From assembly GCA_900550195.1 (NCBI GenBank), contig URRB01000004.1, positions 1 to 64,000 on the forward strand: a DNA stretch of 64,000 nt, given 5' to 3'. This DNA is from an uncultured Collinsella sp. (GTDB lineage Bacteria; Actinomycetota; Coriobacteriia; Coriobacteriales; Coriobacteriaceae). Both the position numbers and the translations under genes were made by a program. Positions 8,836 through 17,602 of this stretch are shown piece after piece; position 1 is the first letter of the stretch, and each line of letters starts with the position of its first letter. The notes beneath the pieces were generated by a model. It searched no databases. It worked only from the letters and a program-made list of their open reading frames with translations, and had not been told where the DNA came from.

Positions 8836-11800
8836 ATGCTCATTCACCGTATAGCCGCGCAGCTCTACACTGCCGAGGCACTGCAGACCGTCGAGGCCGG
8901 ACTCGATGCCGGCGAGGACGTGACGCTGGCCGTGTCGCAGTCGGGCCGCACGCTTATGGCGGCCGCCCAGTTTGCGCGCCGCCCGCGCCCGACGGTCTAC
9001 ATTGTGAGCGGCGAGGATGCGGCTGATCGCGCCGCGCGCAGCCTTGCCGCCTATGTGGGCCTGGCGCACGTGTGCCGCTTTCCCGAGCGTAAGGACTATC
9101 CGTGGCGCGAGCAGGCGCCCGACGATGCCGTGGTGGCGCAGCGCTGCGAGGCTCTGGGGCGCATCGTGCGCGGGGACAACTGTATCATGGTTGCCTCGGC
9201 CCGTGCGCTGCTGCGCTGCGTGCCGCCGGTCGAGAGTCGCTATTGGGAGTCCACCACTTTTGCGGTGGGCGAGGAGATTCCTTTTGACGAGGTGCCGCAG
9301 CGCCTGGTGGGCATGGGCTACACCAATGCCGGTGCCGCTGATGCGCCCGGTCTGTTCCGCGTTCACGGCGACACCGTCGAGGTGTTCCCCGCGCAGGAAA
9401 AAGCGCCCGTGCGCATCGAGTTCTTCGGCGACGAGATCGATCGCATCCGTCGCATGGTGAGCTCAACGGGGCAGACCATCGGCAACGAGGACAGCATCGA
9501 GATCTTCCCCTGCCGTGAGCTGGCGCTTACCGACGAGGCCGTCCACAACATGCATGTGGCGCTTTATCGCGCCAGCCAGGACGACAGCAAACTGGCAGCG
9601 CTGCTCGAGATGGTGGATGCGCGCATCGTCACGCCCGAGCTCGACCGCTTTTTGCCGGTGATGTACGGCCAGACCGTGAGCCCGCTGGCGCACGTGAGCG
9701 GCAAGGCGCTCGTGGTGCTGTCCGAGCCGCGCTCGCTGTTCGACGATTGCCTGCGTGCCTACGAGGATATCGAGGCCCGTGCCGGCGAGGCGGGGGTCGA
9801 CCGACTGGATGGCCTGTATGTACGTGCCCAGCAGCTCGACTTTGGTGCCCAGCAGCGCCTGAACTACGTGAGCCTCATCCGTGCCGGCGGTGCGGTTACG
9901 GCCGAGCTCAAGATTGAGCAGCCGGCCATCGCGGGTTCGGACAATCGCTTTATGACGCGCATTCAGGAAGTCGTGGGCAAGCGTTACGCCTGCGTGTTTG
10001 CCATTCCCGACCGCGGTGCGCGCGAGTCGATGGAGCTCACCTTTGGCGACGAGGGCATTGCCTTTGAGGAATCGCTGACCGCGGCGCCCGAAAACGCCGG
10101 CGTCATTGGCGAGCGCGTGCGCGTGGCGGCGGCAGATTCTGCCGACCGTGCTGCCCGTCAGGATGCCCATGCTGCAATTCGCGAGCGCAAGGCCGATGCG
10201 CTCAACGCCCGCTCGCTCGAGGCGGGTGCCGCCCAGGCTGCCGCCGGCGCCGCCGTGCCCACCATCTCGCGCGGGCGCGTGACCTTTGTGGACGCTGCCC
10301 TGCCGCAGGGCGTGGTGGTGCCCGATGCCAACCTGGCCGTGTTCTCGATTGCCGACCTCAACGCCCGCATGGATGCCAACCGCGCGCGCAGCCGCCGCAA
10401 GGTTGACATTACGCAGATCACCTTCCCGTTTAAGCCGGGCGACTACGTGGTGCACGCAACGCATGGCATCGCGCTCTTTAGCGAGATCGCGCGCCAGGAG
10501 GTGGGCGGCAAGGAACGCGACTACTTTTTGCTGGAATATGCCGACGGCGACAAGCTCTACGTGCCGCTCGAGCAGGTTGACCGCATCACGCGCTATGTCG
10601 GTCCCGACGGCGATAAACCGCGCTTGACCAGGCTCAACACCGCCGACTGGACGCGTGCCACCAACAAGGCGCGCAAGAATGCCAAAAAGCTGGCGTTTGA
10701 CCTGGTCGACCTGTATACGCGCCGCTCGTCGATCGCCGGTATCGCCTGCCCGCCCGATACGCCCGAGCAGATCGAGATGGAGGAGAGCTTCCCCTACGAC
10801 GAGACGCGCGACCAGCTGGAGGCCATCGCCGACATTAAGGCCGACATGGAGGCGCCCAAGCCCATGGACCGCCTGCTGTGCGGTGACGTGGGCTTTGGCA
10901 AGACCGAGGTCGCCCTGCGTGCGGCGTTTAAGTGCGTGGACTCCGGCCGCCAGGTCATGGTGCTCTGCCCCACGACCATTCTGGCCCAACAGCACTACGA
11001 GACATTCTTTGAGCGCTTTGCCCCGTTTGGCCTTGAGGTCGAGGTGCTCAGCCGCTTTCGCACGCCGGCGCAGCAGAAGCGCGCGCTCAAGGCGTTTGCC
11101 GAGGGCACGATAGACGTGCTCATCGGCACGCATCGTCTGCTTTCGGCCGATGTGAACCCCAAGAACCTGGGCCTGGTGATCATCGACGAAGAGCAGCGCT
11201 TTGGTGTGCAGCACAAGGAGCAGCTCAAAAACCTGCGCGAGCAAATCGACGTGCTCACACTCTCGGCAACGCCTATTCCGCGAACCATGCAGATGGCCAC
11301 GAGTGGCGTGCGCGACATGAGCCTGATCACCACGCCGCCGACCGGGCGTCGTCCCGTGATCGTGCACGTGGGGGAGTACGACCCCGACGTGGTGAGTGCG
11401 GCGATTCGCCTGGAGGTGGGCCGCGGCGGTCAGGTGTATTACGTGTCCAACCGCGTCAAGACCATCGACGATGCCGTGGCGCGCGTGCACGAGGCCGCGC
11501 CCGAGGCGCGCGTGGGCGTGGCACACGGCAAGATGAGCCCGCGCGAGGTCGAGGACGTGATGATCGAGTTCGCGACCAAGAAGATCGACGTGCTTATCGC
11601 CACGACCATCGTGGAGAGTGGCATCGATAACGCGACCGCCAACACGCTTATTATCGAGGATTCGCAGCGCTTGGGCCTGGCGCAGCTTTACCAGCTCAAG
11701 GGCCGTGTGGGCCGTTCGGCCACGCAAGCCTACGCGTACTTTATGTTCCCGGGCGAGCTGCCGCTTACCGAGGAGGCCACGGCGCGTCTCACTGCGCTTT

Positions 11801-12468
11801 CCGAGTTCCAGGACCTGGGCAGTGGCATGCGCATCGCCATGCGCGACCTGGAGATTCGCGGCGCCGGCTCGCTCATGGGCGCCGAGCAGCACGGCAATCT
11901 GTCGAGCGTGGGCTTCGACCTGTTTACGCAGATGCTGGGTCAGGCTGTGGCCGAGGCGCGCGGGGACGACGATGCCGGCGTGGAGGCCGCGAGCGTGGGC
12001 ATTAACCTTCCGGCCGACTACTTCCTGTCCGAGGAGTACATGCCGGCCGTGGATCAGCGCGTGCTCGTGTACCGAAAGCTTGCGGCGGCTGAGGACCTGG
12101 AGAGTGTCGACGAGGTGCAGGAGGAGACCGAGACCGCGCACGGTGAGCTTCCGCTGGCGGGACTCAACCTGTTCAATCGCGCTCGCATTCGTATTCGCGG
12201 CGAGCGCCTGGGGCTCGAGAGCGTCACGCTCAGCGGCGGACGCATCACGTTTTTGGGCGTCGACGTGCCCAAGAAGGTGGCCTATGAGCTTAAGACTCGC
12301 TATGGCGCGGTGAACTTCCCCAAGAGCCGCAAGCTCTCGGTGCCCTACAAGGCGGGCGCCGGTGCGGGCAGCGGCCTGGGCCGCGGCCTCGACGCCAACG
12401 ACGGCACCGGCCCGGTGGCGGCCGCGCTCATGCTGCTGCAGCAATTGGGTGCCAGCGACGACGACTAA
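8836..12468 (+). CDS. mfd: Transcription-repair coupling factor
   Basis: 1210 residues, full length for Mfd. In order: a UvrB-like N-terminal region, a CarD-like RNA-polymerase interaction domain (FKPGDYVVHATHGIA and following, about 535-600), a RecG-like translocase with Walker A GDVGFGKTEVA, the DEEQ box IIDEEQRFGV and LSATPIPRTM, then the C-terminal TRCF domain. Mfd pushes stalled RNA polymerase off damage and recruits UvrA. GGAGGA at 8825-8830 fixes the ATG at 8836. The alanine-rich insertion at about 437-485 looks like an interdomain linker. Confidence 0.96.
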   Translation: MLIHRIAAQLYTAEALQTVEAGLDAGEDVTLAVSQSGRTLMAAAQFARRPRPTVYIVSGEDAADRAARSLAAYVGLAHVCRFPERKDYPWREQAPDDAVVAQRCEALGRIVRGDNCIMVASARALLRCVPPVESRYWESTTFAVGEEIPFDEVPQRLVGMGYTNAGAADAPGLFRVHGDTVEVFPAQEKAPVRIEFFGDEIDRIRRMVSSTGQTIGNEDSIEIFPCRELALTDEAVHNMHVALYRASQDDSKLAALLEMVDARIVTPELDRFLPVMYGQTVSPLAHVSGKALVVLSEPRSLFDDCLRAYEDIEARAGEAGVDRLDGLYVRAQQLDFGAQQRLNYVSLIRAGGAVTAELKIEQPAIAGSDNRFMTRIQEVVGKRYACVFAIPDRGARESMELTFGDEGIAFEESLTAAPENAGVIGERVRVAAADSADRAARQDAHAAIRERKADALNARSLEAGAAQAAAGAAVPTISRGRVTFVDAALPQGVVVPDANLAVFSIADLNARMDANRARSRRKVDITQITFPFKPGDYVVHATHGIALFSEIARQEVGGKERDYFLLEYADGDKLYVPLEQVDRITRYVGPDGDKPRLTRLNTADWTRATNKARKNAKKLAFDLVDLYTRRSSIAGIACPPDTPEQIEMEESFPYDETRDQLEAIADIKADMEAPKPMDRLLCGDVGFGKTEVALRAAFKCVDSGRQVMVLCPTTILAQQHYETFFERFAPFGLEVEVLSRFRTPAQQKRALKAFAEGTIDVLIGTHRLLSADVNPKNLGLVIIDEEQRFGVQHKEQLKNLREQIDVLTLSATPIPRTMQMATSGVRDMSLITTPPTGRRPVIVHVGEYDPDVVSAAIRLEVGRGGQVYYVSNRVKTIDDAVARVHEAAPEARVGVAHGKMSPREVEDVMIEFATKKIDVLIATTIVESGIDNATANTLIIEDSQRLGLAQLYQLKGRVGRSATQAYAYFMFPGELPLTEEATARLTALSEFQDLGSGMRIAMRDLEIRGAGSLMGAEQHGNLSSVGFDLFTQMLGQAVAEARGDDDAGVEAASVGINLPADYFLSEEYMPAVDQRVLVYRKLAAAEDLESVDEVQEETETAHGELPLAGLNLFNRARIRIRGERLGLESVTLSGGRITFLGVDVPKKVAYELKTRYGAVNFPKSRKLSVPYKAGAGAGSGLGRGLDANDGTGPVAAALMLLQQLGASDDD

Positions 12469-12471
12469 CGG

Positions 12472-12507
12472 GTCGACGCTGCAAACGCCCCATTTGGGCA
12501 ATCTGAC
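12472..12507 (+). repeat. GACGCTGC-box interspersed repeat (short copy)
   Basis: Four bases after the mfd stop is GTCGACGCTGCAAACGCCC, with CATTTGGGCAATCTG completing a small GCCC/GGGC hairpin. It matches the 3' half of the 62-bp elements at 17239 and 25331. A separate hairpin GCGTAC-GCAA-GTACGC lies at 12523-12538. Confidence 0.6.
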
Positions 12508-12683
12508 CCTCACTCGTCGGTCGCGTACGCAAGTACGCTTCCCTCCTCCTTCGGGCCACCTTGCCACAAATGGAACGTTTTCGCTTACTTATGCTCAACC
12601 TGTAAGGGTATTTACGGGACAAAGCCATCTTCGTCTCACCCACATTGCAGGTTGACTGCCCTTCGCCCGACCGAAAGGAAAGC

Positions 12684-13547
12684 ATGTTCGGATACATCTA
12701 TAAGAAAGATGTCGCCATTATCGCGGTTGTCCTGTGTCTTTGTCTGGGCGTGGGCAGTTTCTTTGATTATCAAATCTCGAGTGCGCTGTTCAACATCGGC
12801 AGCATGTACGGTCGCTTTGTCGAGGCGGCCGGCGAGCTGCCGTTCGAGCTGACGGCGAGCATCGCGGGCGTTATGCTCGTGCGCTCGACACGCCCCGATT
12901 CCAGGGGGAGCAAATGGCTCGCCGCGCTGGGCGTTCTGATCAACGTGGGTCTGGTCGGCTACGAGATTATCGGATCGCTGCGCGTCGGCGGCAAGCTTAT
13001 TGCGTTTCAGCTGGTACTGACGTTTGTGCTGGTCATTGCAGCCAACTTCATCGCCTACCGCCTTACGCGCGACACCGAGCCCGACGAGCTTACGCGCTGG
13101 GCGTTGATGGTGCTTGCCGTGTGGGTCGCTCAGGCCATCATCCTCAACGTCATTGTTAAGCCGTTATGGTCACGCCCGCGCATGCGCGTGATCGAGGTCA
13201 CGCCGGGGCTCAATTTTCAGCCGTGGTGGGTGATCGGCAATCCCGACAAGTGGACCTATATCGCCGCCGGCGTGATCAAGGACGGGTTCAAGTCGTTTGC
13301 GAGCGGACACACGGCGCATGCGGCGATCGGCCTTATGCTCGCCGGGCTTCCCGCGGCAGCCTTTAAGGAAAAACCTTCGCGTCGCCGCGTGATCTTTTGG
13401 GCGGCGGCTGTGGTCGCGACGCTCGTCGCCTTTGGCCGTATCGTGATCGGAGCGCACTTTTTGAGCGACGTGAGCTGCGGTTTTGCCCTGGTACTGGCAC
13501 TTGAGTGCCTTGCCGCGCGCATTGCTTATCCGGACGGCGTACAATAG
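12684..13547 (+). CDS. PAP2 family membrane phosphatase
   Basis: 287 residues with several membrane helices and the phosphatidic acid phosphatase type 2 signature in three parts: KPLWSRPRM (about 159-167), the SGH triad in KSFASGHTAHA (about 208-218), and GRIVIGAHFLSDV (about 252-264). Such enzymes remove phosphate from lipid phosphates such as phosphatidate or undecaprenyl pyrophosphate. The substrate cannot be told here. GAAAGGAAAG selects the ATG at 12684. Confidence 0.85.
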   Translation: MFGYIYKKDVAIIAVVLCLCLGVGSFFDYQISSALFNIGSMYGRFVEAAGELPFELTASIAGVMLVRSTRPDSRGSKWLAALGVLINVGLVGYEIIGSLRVGGKLIAFQLVLTFVLVIAANFIAYRLTRDTEPDELTRWALMVLAVWVAQAIILNVIVKPLWSRPRMRVIEVTPGLNFQPWWVIGNPDKWTYIAAGVIKDGFKSFASGHTAHAAIGLMLAGLPAAAFKEKPSRRRVIFWAAAVVATLVAFGRIVIGAHFLSDVSCGFALVLALECLAARIAYPDGVQ

Positions 13548-13592
13548 CCCCGTTTGAATCATCGGGCCCGTGCCCGGCTAGAGAGGATTGCC

Positions 13593-14618
13593 ATGCTCGC
13601 GTTTAACAACGACTATTCCCACGGCGCACATCCGGCGGTGCTGCAGGCGCTCGTCGATACCAACATGGAGCCGCAGCCCGGCTATGGTACCGATGCGCAC
13701 ACCGAGCGTGCCAAGCAGCTTATCCGCGAGGCCTGCCAGGCCCCCGATGCCGACGTGTTTTTGCTGGTGGGCGGCACGCAGGCCAACGCGACGGTGATCG
13801 ACATGCTGCTCGCGCCGTACGAGGGAGTCGTTGCTGCCGAGACTGGCCACGTCGCCTGCCACGAGGCGGGGGCCATCGAGTTTGGCGGCCACAAGGTGCT
13901 CACCATCCCCGGCTACGAGGGCAAGATGCACGCCGAGGATCTGGAGGACTATATCCAGGTATTCTACGAAAACGAGAGCTACGAGCACACGGTGTTCCCG
14001 GGTGCCGTGTACGTGAGTCTATCGACCGAGTACGGCACGCTGTACTCCAAGGCCGAGCTTGCGGCGATTCACGCAGTGTGCCAGAAGCGCCAGATTCCGC
14101 TGTTTGTGGATGGCGCTCGCCTGGCCTATGCGCTGGCGGCCGATGAGTGCGACATTACCCTGCCCGAGCTGGCACGGCTGTGCGACGTGTTCTACATCGG
14201 CGGCACCAAGTGCGGCGCTCTGTGCGGTGAGGCCGTGGTGTTCTGCGGCATGCATGCTCCGGCGCATCCCATTCCGCGTATTAAGCAGCACGGCGCGCTG
14301 CTGGCCAAGGGCCGCCTGACGGGTGTGCAGTTTGAGGCGCTCTTTACCGATGGCCTGTATTTTGAGATTGGTCGCCAGGCGATTGAGACCGCTCAGGCGC
14401 TGCGTCGCGTGCTGCATGAGCGCGGCTACCAGTTCTTCTTGGAGACGCCGACCAACCAGCAGTTTGTGATTCTGCCCAACGAGGACATGGCGCGCATTCG
14501 CGAGCATGCCTCGATCGAGTACTGGGAAAAGTACGATGAGACCCACACGGTGGTGCGCTTTTGCACCAGCTGGGCCACGACGCAGGAGGATATCGACGCG
14601 CTGGCGGCGGTTCTGTAG
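13593..14618 (+). CDS. Threonine aldolase family PLP enzyme
   Basis: 341 residues of the fold-type I PLP family (beta-eliminating lyase / threonine aldolase). The opening FNNDYSHGAHPAVL, the cofactor-loop segment LLVGGTQAN, the aspartate in LFVDGARLAYAL and the Schiff-base lysine in FYIGGTKCGALCG are all present. Low-specificity L-threonine aldolases split threonine or allo-threonine into glycine and acetaldehyde. The ATG at 13593 follows GAGAGGA. A strong terminator follows. Confidence 0.88.
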   Translation: MLAFNNDYSHGAHPAVLQALVDTNMEPQPGYGTDAHTERAKQLIREACQAPDADVFLLVGGTQANATVIDMLLAPYEGVVAAETGHVACHEAGAIEFGGHKVLTIPGYEGKMHAEDLEDYIQVFYENESYEHTVFPGAVYVSLSTEYGTLYSKAELAAIHAVCQKRQIPLFVDGARLAYALAADECDITLPELARLCDVFYIGGTKCGALCGEAVVFCGMHAPAHPIPRIKQHGALLAKGRLTGVQFEALFTDGLYFEIGRQAIETAQALRRVLHERGYQFFLETPTNQQFVILPNEDMARIREHASIEYWEKYDETHTVVRFCTSWATTQEDIDALAAVL

Positions 14619-14636
14619 CCTGATGTAATGACGAGG

Positions 14637-14679
14637 GGCCGCCTTGCGCTGGGTTTAGCGCAAGGCGGCCTTTGTTTTT
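14637..14679 (+). terminator. Terminator after threonine aldolase gene
   Basis: A 14-bp perfect stem (GGCCGCCTTGCGCT / AGCGCAAGGCGGCC) with a 6-base loop and a T-rich tail. Confidence 0.9.
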
Positions 14680-14695
14680 GAGGGAGAAGGGTTGT

Positions 14696-15286
14696 ATGAC
14701 CGAGATGTCCGAGCCGACGATTCGCCTGGCGACGCCCGATGATGCGCCGGCGTTGCTTGCCATCTATGAGCCGTATGTGCGCCAGACGGCGATAACCTGC
14801 GAATACGCGGTGCCGAGCGTTGAGGAGTTCGCCGGGCGTATTGAGCGTACGCTCAAGCGCTATCCGTATCTGGTGATGGAGTTGGACGGGCGTCCGGTAG
14901 GCTATGCCTACGTGAGTCCGCTTAACAGCCGCGAGGCATACGACTGGTCGGTCGAGACGTCGATCTACCTGGCACGCGATGTGCGCCATGGCGGGCTGGG
15001 TCGCAAGCTGCACGACGCGCTCAAGCAATGCCTGGTCGCGATGGGCGTCACCAACATGTGCGCGCTCATTGCCGTGCCGCACGACAAGGACGACGAGTAC
15101 CTGACGCACAACAGCCAGGATTTCCATGCCCATATGGGATATCGCCTGGTGGGCGCCTTCGACCGCTGCGCCCAAAAGTTCGGCCGCTGGTACGACATGT
15201 GCTGGATGGAGTTGGTCCTGGCCGAGCGCACGCCCAACCAACCCAAACCAACCTGGTTCCCCGACCTCCCCAAACCTACCATTTAG
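14696..15286 (+). CDS. GNAT family N-acetyltransferase (phosphinothricin acetyltransferase-like)
   Basis: 196 residues. The opening IRLATPDDAPALLAIYEPYV is typical of the Pat/YncA group, and acetyl-CoA binding is shown by VRHGGLGRKL (RxxGxG type) near 100. The group acetylates amino-acid analogues such as methionine sulfoximine or phosphinothricin. The last 15 residues (PNQPKPTWFPDLPKPTI) are proline-rich and encoded within the start of a palindromic repeat at 15272-15309. The repeat may therefore have supplied a new C-terminus. GGGAGAAGGG selects the ATG at 14696. Confidence 0.85.
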   Translation: MTEMSEPTIRLATPDDAPALLAIYEPYVRQTAITCEYAVPSVEEFAGRIERTLKRYPYLVMELDGRPVGYAYVSPLNSREAYDWSVETSIYLARDVRHGGLGRKLHDALKQCLVAMGVTNMCALIAVPHDKDDEYLTHNSQDFHAHMGYRLVGAFDRCAQKFGRWYDMCWMELVLAERTPNQPKPTWFPDLPKPTI

Positions 15287-15309
15287 GGACAGGTTTATTT
15301 TGGCAGGTT
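15272..15309. repeat. Palindromic repeat with GGGACAGG core (copy a)
   Basis: AAACCTACCA, then AGGGACAGGTTTATTTTGGCAGGTT. The outer arms AACCTACCA / TGGCAGGTT pair with one mismatch. It is almost the same as 33877-33911. It spans the 3' ends of the convergent GNAT and GntR genes. Confidence 0.75.
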
Positions 15310-16030
15310 AGCCGATTGGCTCGGTGTATTTGGCGCGGTCGGTGCGTTGGATGCGCTTAGAGACATGGAGCGGTCGGCCGTCGGTGTCGTAGACGTAGTC
15401 GGTGATCAGGATCAGCGCCTGCCCGCGCTCGACGTTGAGCAAAAACGCCTCGTTTTGCGAGGCATAGCACACCTCAAAGGTCTTATGTCCCTGTGCTGGC
15501 GCGCGATGGAATTCTTGGCGCAGCGTCGCGTAGAGCGAACCGTTGATATCGCGATCGATGAGCGTCTCGAAGCTTGGCGGCAGGTAGGTGGTCTCCAGGC
15601 ACAGCGGCACGTCGTCCAGGTAGCGCAGGCGGACAAGTTTGACGAGCTTGCTGCCCACGGCGGCGTCAAAGAACTTAGCTATGCTGCCGGCCGCCTTGGC
15701 AAAGCCCGAGTCCACGGTGCGCGTGGTGGGCTTCATGCCCTGACCTTCGACCTGCTTGGTATAGCTCGAAAACACTAGGTTGTTCTCGTGGAGTGCGGGC
15801 GTGTCGGCCACAAAGGCGCCACGCCCGCGCTCGGTGCGCACCAGGCCCTCATCAACGAGAACCTTAAGGGCGTGGCGCACGGTGCTGCGCGACAGCCCCG
15901 ATTCGTCCATGAGTTCCATCTCGGACGGCAGCTTGTCTCCGCGTGCGTAGATGCCGGCGGCGATGCGGTCACGCAACATGCCCGCCAAGCGCTCGTATTG
16001 GTTCAGTTTCTTTTTAGACGAAGCGTTCAT
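15308..16030 (-). CDS. GntR family regulator with UTRA domain
   Basis: 240 residues. The GntR winged helix is at about 10-78 (GDKLPSEMELMDESGLSRST, ERGRGAFVA) and a UTRA sugar/effector-binding domain (HutC/FrlR subfamily) follows from about 90. It is divergent from the SIS-domain gene at 16236. The 205-base gap holds two copies of TGTATnTAACTTGTATnCC, one beside each gene, so it likely controls itself and the deglycase. FrlR-type UTRA regulators respond to phosphorylated sugar amines, which fits the neighbours. Confidence 0.92.
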   Translation of the reverse strand: MNASSKKKLNQYERLAGMLRDRIAAGIYARGDKLPSEMELMDESGLSRSTVRHALKVLVDEGLVRTERGRGAFVADTPALHENNLVFSSYTKQVEGQGMKPTTRTVDSGFAKAAGSIAKFFDAAVGSKLVKLVRLRYLDDVPLCLETTYLPPSFETLIDRDINGSLYATLRQEFHRAPAQGHKTFEVCYASQNEAFLLNVERGQALILITDYVYDTDGRPLHVSKRIQRTDRAKYTEPIG

Positions 16031-16040
16031 GTGATCAACC

Positions 16041-16198
16041 TGTATCTAACTTGTATTCCTATCTAAGCAAGCATGTATTCAATACAACAACAAAACCGCT
16101 GGTAGCCAGTTGTCGAAAACCGCATCAGCAAAATATCTAAGACAAATATAGCATACAACTAGTCGACATAACCAAAACATGTATGTAACTTGTATGCC
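16041..16198. promoter_or_regulatory. Divergent operator region with two 19-bp direct repeats
   Basis: TGTATcTAACTTGTATtCC at 16041-16059 recurs as TGTATgTAACTTGTATgCC at 16180-16198. Each holds two TGTAT half-sites 11 bp apart. Between them is the palindrome TGTATT-C-AATACA (16074-16086) and a GCATACAAC half-site (16151-16159). The placement between the GntR gene and the SIS gene supports operators of that GntR protein. Confidence 0.7.
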
Positions 16199-16235
16199 AT
16201 CGAGAGCATCAAACGAGAAGAAAGGCTGATGCACG

Positions 16236-17228
16236 ATGACTACTCAGGAACAGGTTAAGGACGTCGTCTCCCAGGTTTTGGCTGACAAGGCTGACAAGGG
16301 CGGCATCAAGCGCGTCGTGTGGATTGGCGCCGGCGGATCCAACGGCGGTAACTATCCTGCCCAGTACTTTATGGAGCACGAGGCCACGCAGGTCGTGAGC
16401 TCCAGCTACACCAGCAACGAGTTCGTGCACGCCACCCCGGCCTACGTTAACGAGAACACCCTGGCCGTCGTCGTGTCCATGCGCGGCACCAAGGAGACCA
16501 TCGTCGCCGCCCAGGTCGCCAAGGACCACGGCGCCAGCACCATCGCCATCTATGTTGACGAGTCCGGCCTCACCGAGGTCTGCGACTACAAGATCCAGTA
16601 CGACAGCCTGGCCGTCGACGAGTCTTGCATGGGTCGCACCAACTCTGCCGTCGTGACCATGATCGCCATGGAGCTTACGCAGCAGACCGAGGGCTATGCC
16701 GAGTATGAGACCGCTATGGCCGCGTTCGACTTGGTCGACCCCATCTATCGCAAGGCCGTCGAGTACACCCGTCCGCTCGCTGCCAAGTGGGCCGAGCAGA
16801 ACGCCGACAAGCCCTGCATCAACGTCATGGCCCAGGGCCCGCTTTTTGGTGCCGCCTACGTCTTTAGCATCTGCAACGTGCAGGAGATGCTGCAGATCGA
16901 CTCCTGCACCATCAACACCTGCGACTTCTTCCACGGCCCCTTCGAGATCCTGGACAAGCGCACCTCGCTGTTCCAGCTCATCAGCGTCGGCCGCAGCCGC
17001 TGCAACGACGAGCGCGGCATCCGCTTCGTCAACCAGTACGGTGGCGAGCGCGTCTATCAGCTCGACGCCAAGGAGCTCGGCCTCAACGACATCAAGGACA
17101 GCGTGAGCGAGTACTTCAACCACCTAATCTTTGCGCCGATCCTCAACAACGTGTACATGCGCGCTCTCTCTGCCGTCACCCACAAGGACTACATGACGCG
17201 CCGCTACATGTGGAAGCTGGACTACTAG
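16236..17228 (+). CDS. SIS-domain sugar isomerase/deglycase, FrlB-like (paralogue 1)
   Basis: 330 residues with two SIS domains. The first phosphosugar loop is WIGAGGSNGG (about 29-38); the second half carries CDFFHGPFE (about 229-237). This matches the FrlB/GfrE/GfrF group, which cleaves 6-phosphorylated Amadori products (fructoselysine-6-P and relatives) to glucose-6-P and amino acid. The acid before FFHG is Asp here, while the other three copies in the window have Glu. The first loop also lacks the usual SHSGNT-type serine-rich motif (it reads SMRGTKET). It ends in the conserved MWKLDY. Its own GntR gene is divergent. Confidence 0.85.
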   Translation: MTTQEQVKDVVSQVLADKADKGGIKRVVWIGAGGSNGGNYPAQYFMEHEATQVVSSSYTSNEFVHATPAYVNENTLAVVVSMRGTKETIVAAQVAKDHGASTIAIYVDESGLTEVCDYKIQYDSLAVDESCMGRTNSAVVTMIAMELTQQTEGYAEYETAMAAFDLVDPIYRKAVEYTRPLAAKWAEQNADKPCINVMAQGPLFGAAYVFSICNVQEMLQIDSCTINTCDFFHGPFEILDKRTSLFQLISVGRSRCNDERGIRFVNQYGGERVYQLDAKELGLNDIKDSVSEYFNHLIFAPILNNVYMRALSAVTHKDYMTRRYMWKLDY

Positions 17229-17238
17229 GAGTATTAGT

Positions 17239-17300
17239 TCCGCCGTTCTACCGAACGGCGGACCAGCCGACGCTGCGCGCCCGGCATTTGGCCAATCTGC
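17239..17300 (+). repeat. 62-bp interspersed repeat: hairpin plus GACGCTGC box (copy 1)
   Basis: A CCGCCGTTC / GAACGGCGG hairpin (17241-17261) followed by CGACGCTGC and GGCATTTGGCCAATCTGC. It aligns over 62 bases with 25331-25392 and sits just after a stop codon, so the hairpin may terminate the SIS transcript. Confidence 0.75.
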
Positions 17301-17420
17301 CGTTCAATTTCAAAGGCGCGACCAAAAGGTCAGCGCCTTTTCATTTCACGGCACCTTGGCTCAAATGACGGGCGCTCGCTGATGTTGCCAAAACGTCGGC
17401 GTCGCCGTGCTTGTTAAGGG

Positions 17421-17489
17421 ATTGGTGCATTGGGGACAGGTTACTTTACACCAAGTTGGCGCATATGAACCTGACCCCCTTGCACCAAT
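17421..17489. repeat. Palindromic repeat with GGGACAGG / CCTGACCCC arms
   Basis: The 22-base arms 17421-17442 (starting ATTGGTGCA) and 17468-17489 (ending TGCACCAAT) are inverted with 19 of 22 matches around a 25-base centre. The arms carry GGGGACAGGTT and its mirror AACCTGACCCC. The design is like REP-type elements. Confidence 0.75.
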
Positions 17490-17546
17490 GGGTTGTAGCG
17501 GTAGAGCAGATTTTTCCGCTCGTCGATTTGTGTCTTGAAAAATGTA

Positions 17547-17563
17547 TATAACGACTATAACGT
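17547..17563 (+). promoter_or_regulatory. Putative TATAACG operator upstream of EamA gene
   Basis: TATAACGACTATAACGT: two TATAACG half-sites 9 bp apart. The same 17-base pattern in reverse orientation lies at 18824-18840, before the PTS operon. Confidence 0.5.
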
Positions 17564-17602
17564 AGTATGAAACATATTGGAAACAATACCGAGGAGGCTG
17601 CA

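Noticed and set aside
9463..12567. 1034-codon open frame on the minus strand opposite mfd
   Set aside because: It mirrors mfd almost end to end, has no ribosome site and no recognisable domain; long antisense frames are expected in GC-rich genes with strong codon bias. The same applies to the minus-strand frames at 58337-60757, 53581-55050, 4559-6148 and 25971-27548, and the plus-strand frame 55169-56857.
17567..17602. ATG at 17567 as start of the EamA transporter
   Set aside because: It has no Shine-Dalgarno, and a strong GAGGAGG lies downstream of it, 6 bases before a TTG at 17603, where the hydrophobic protein proper begins.
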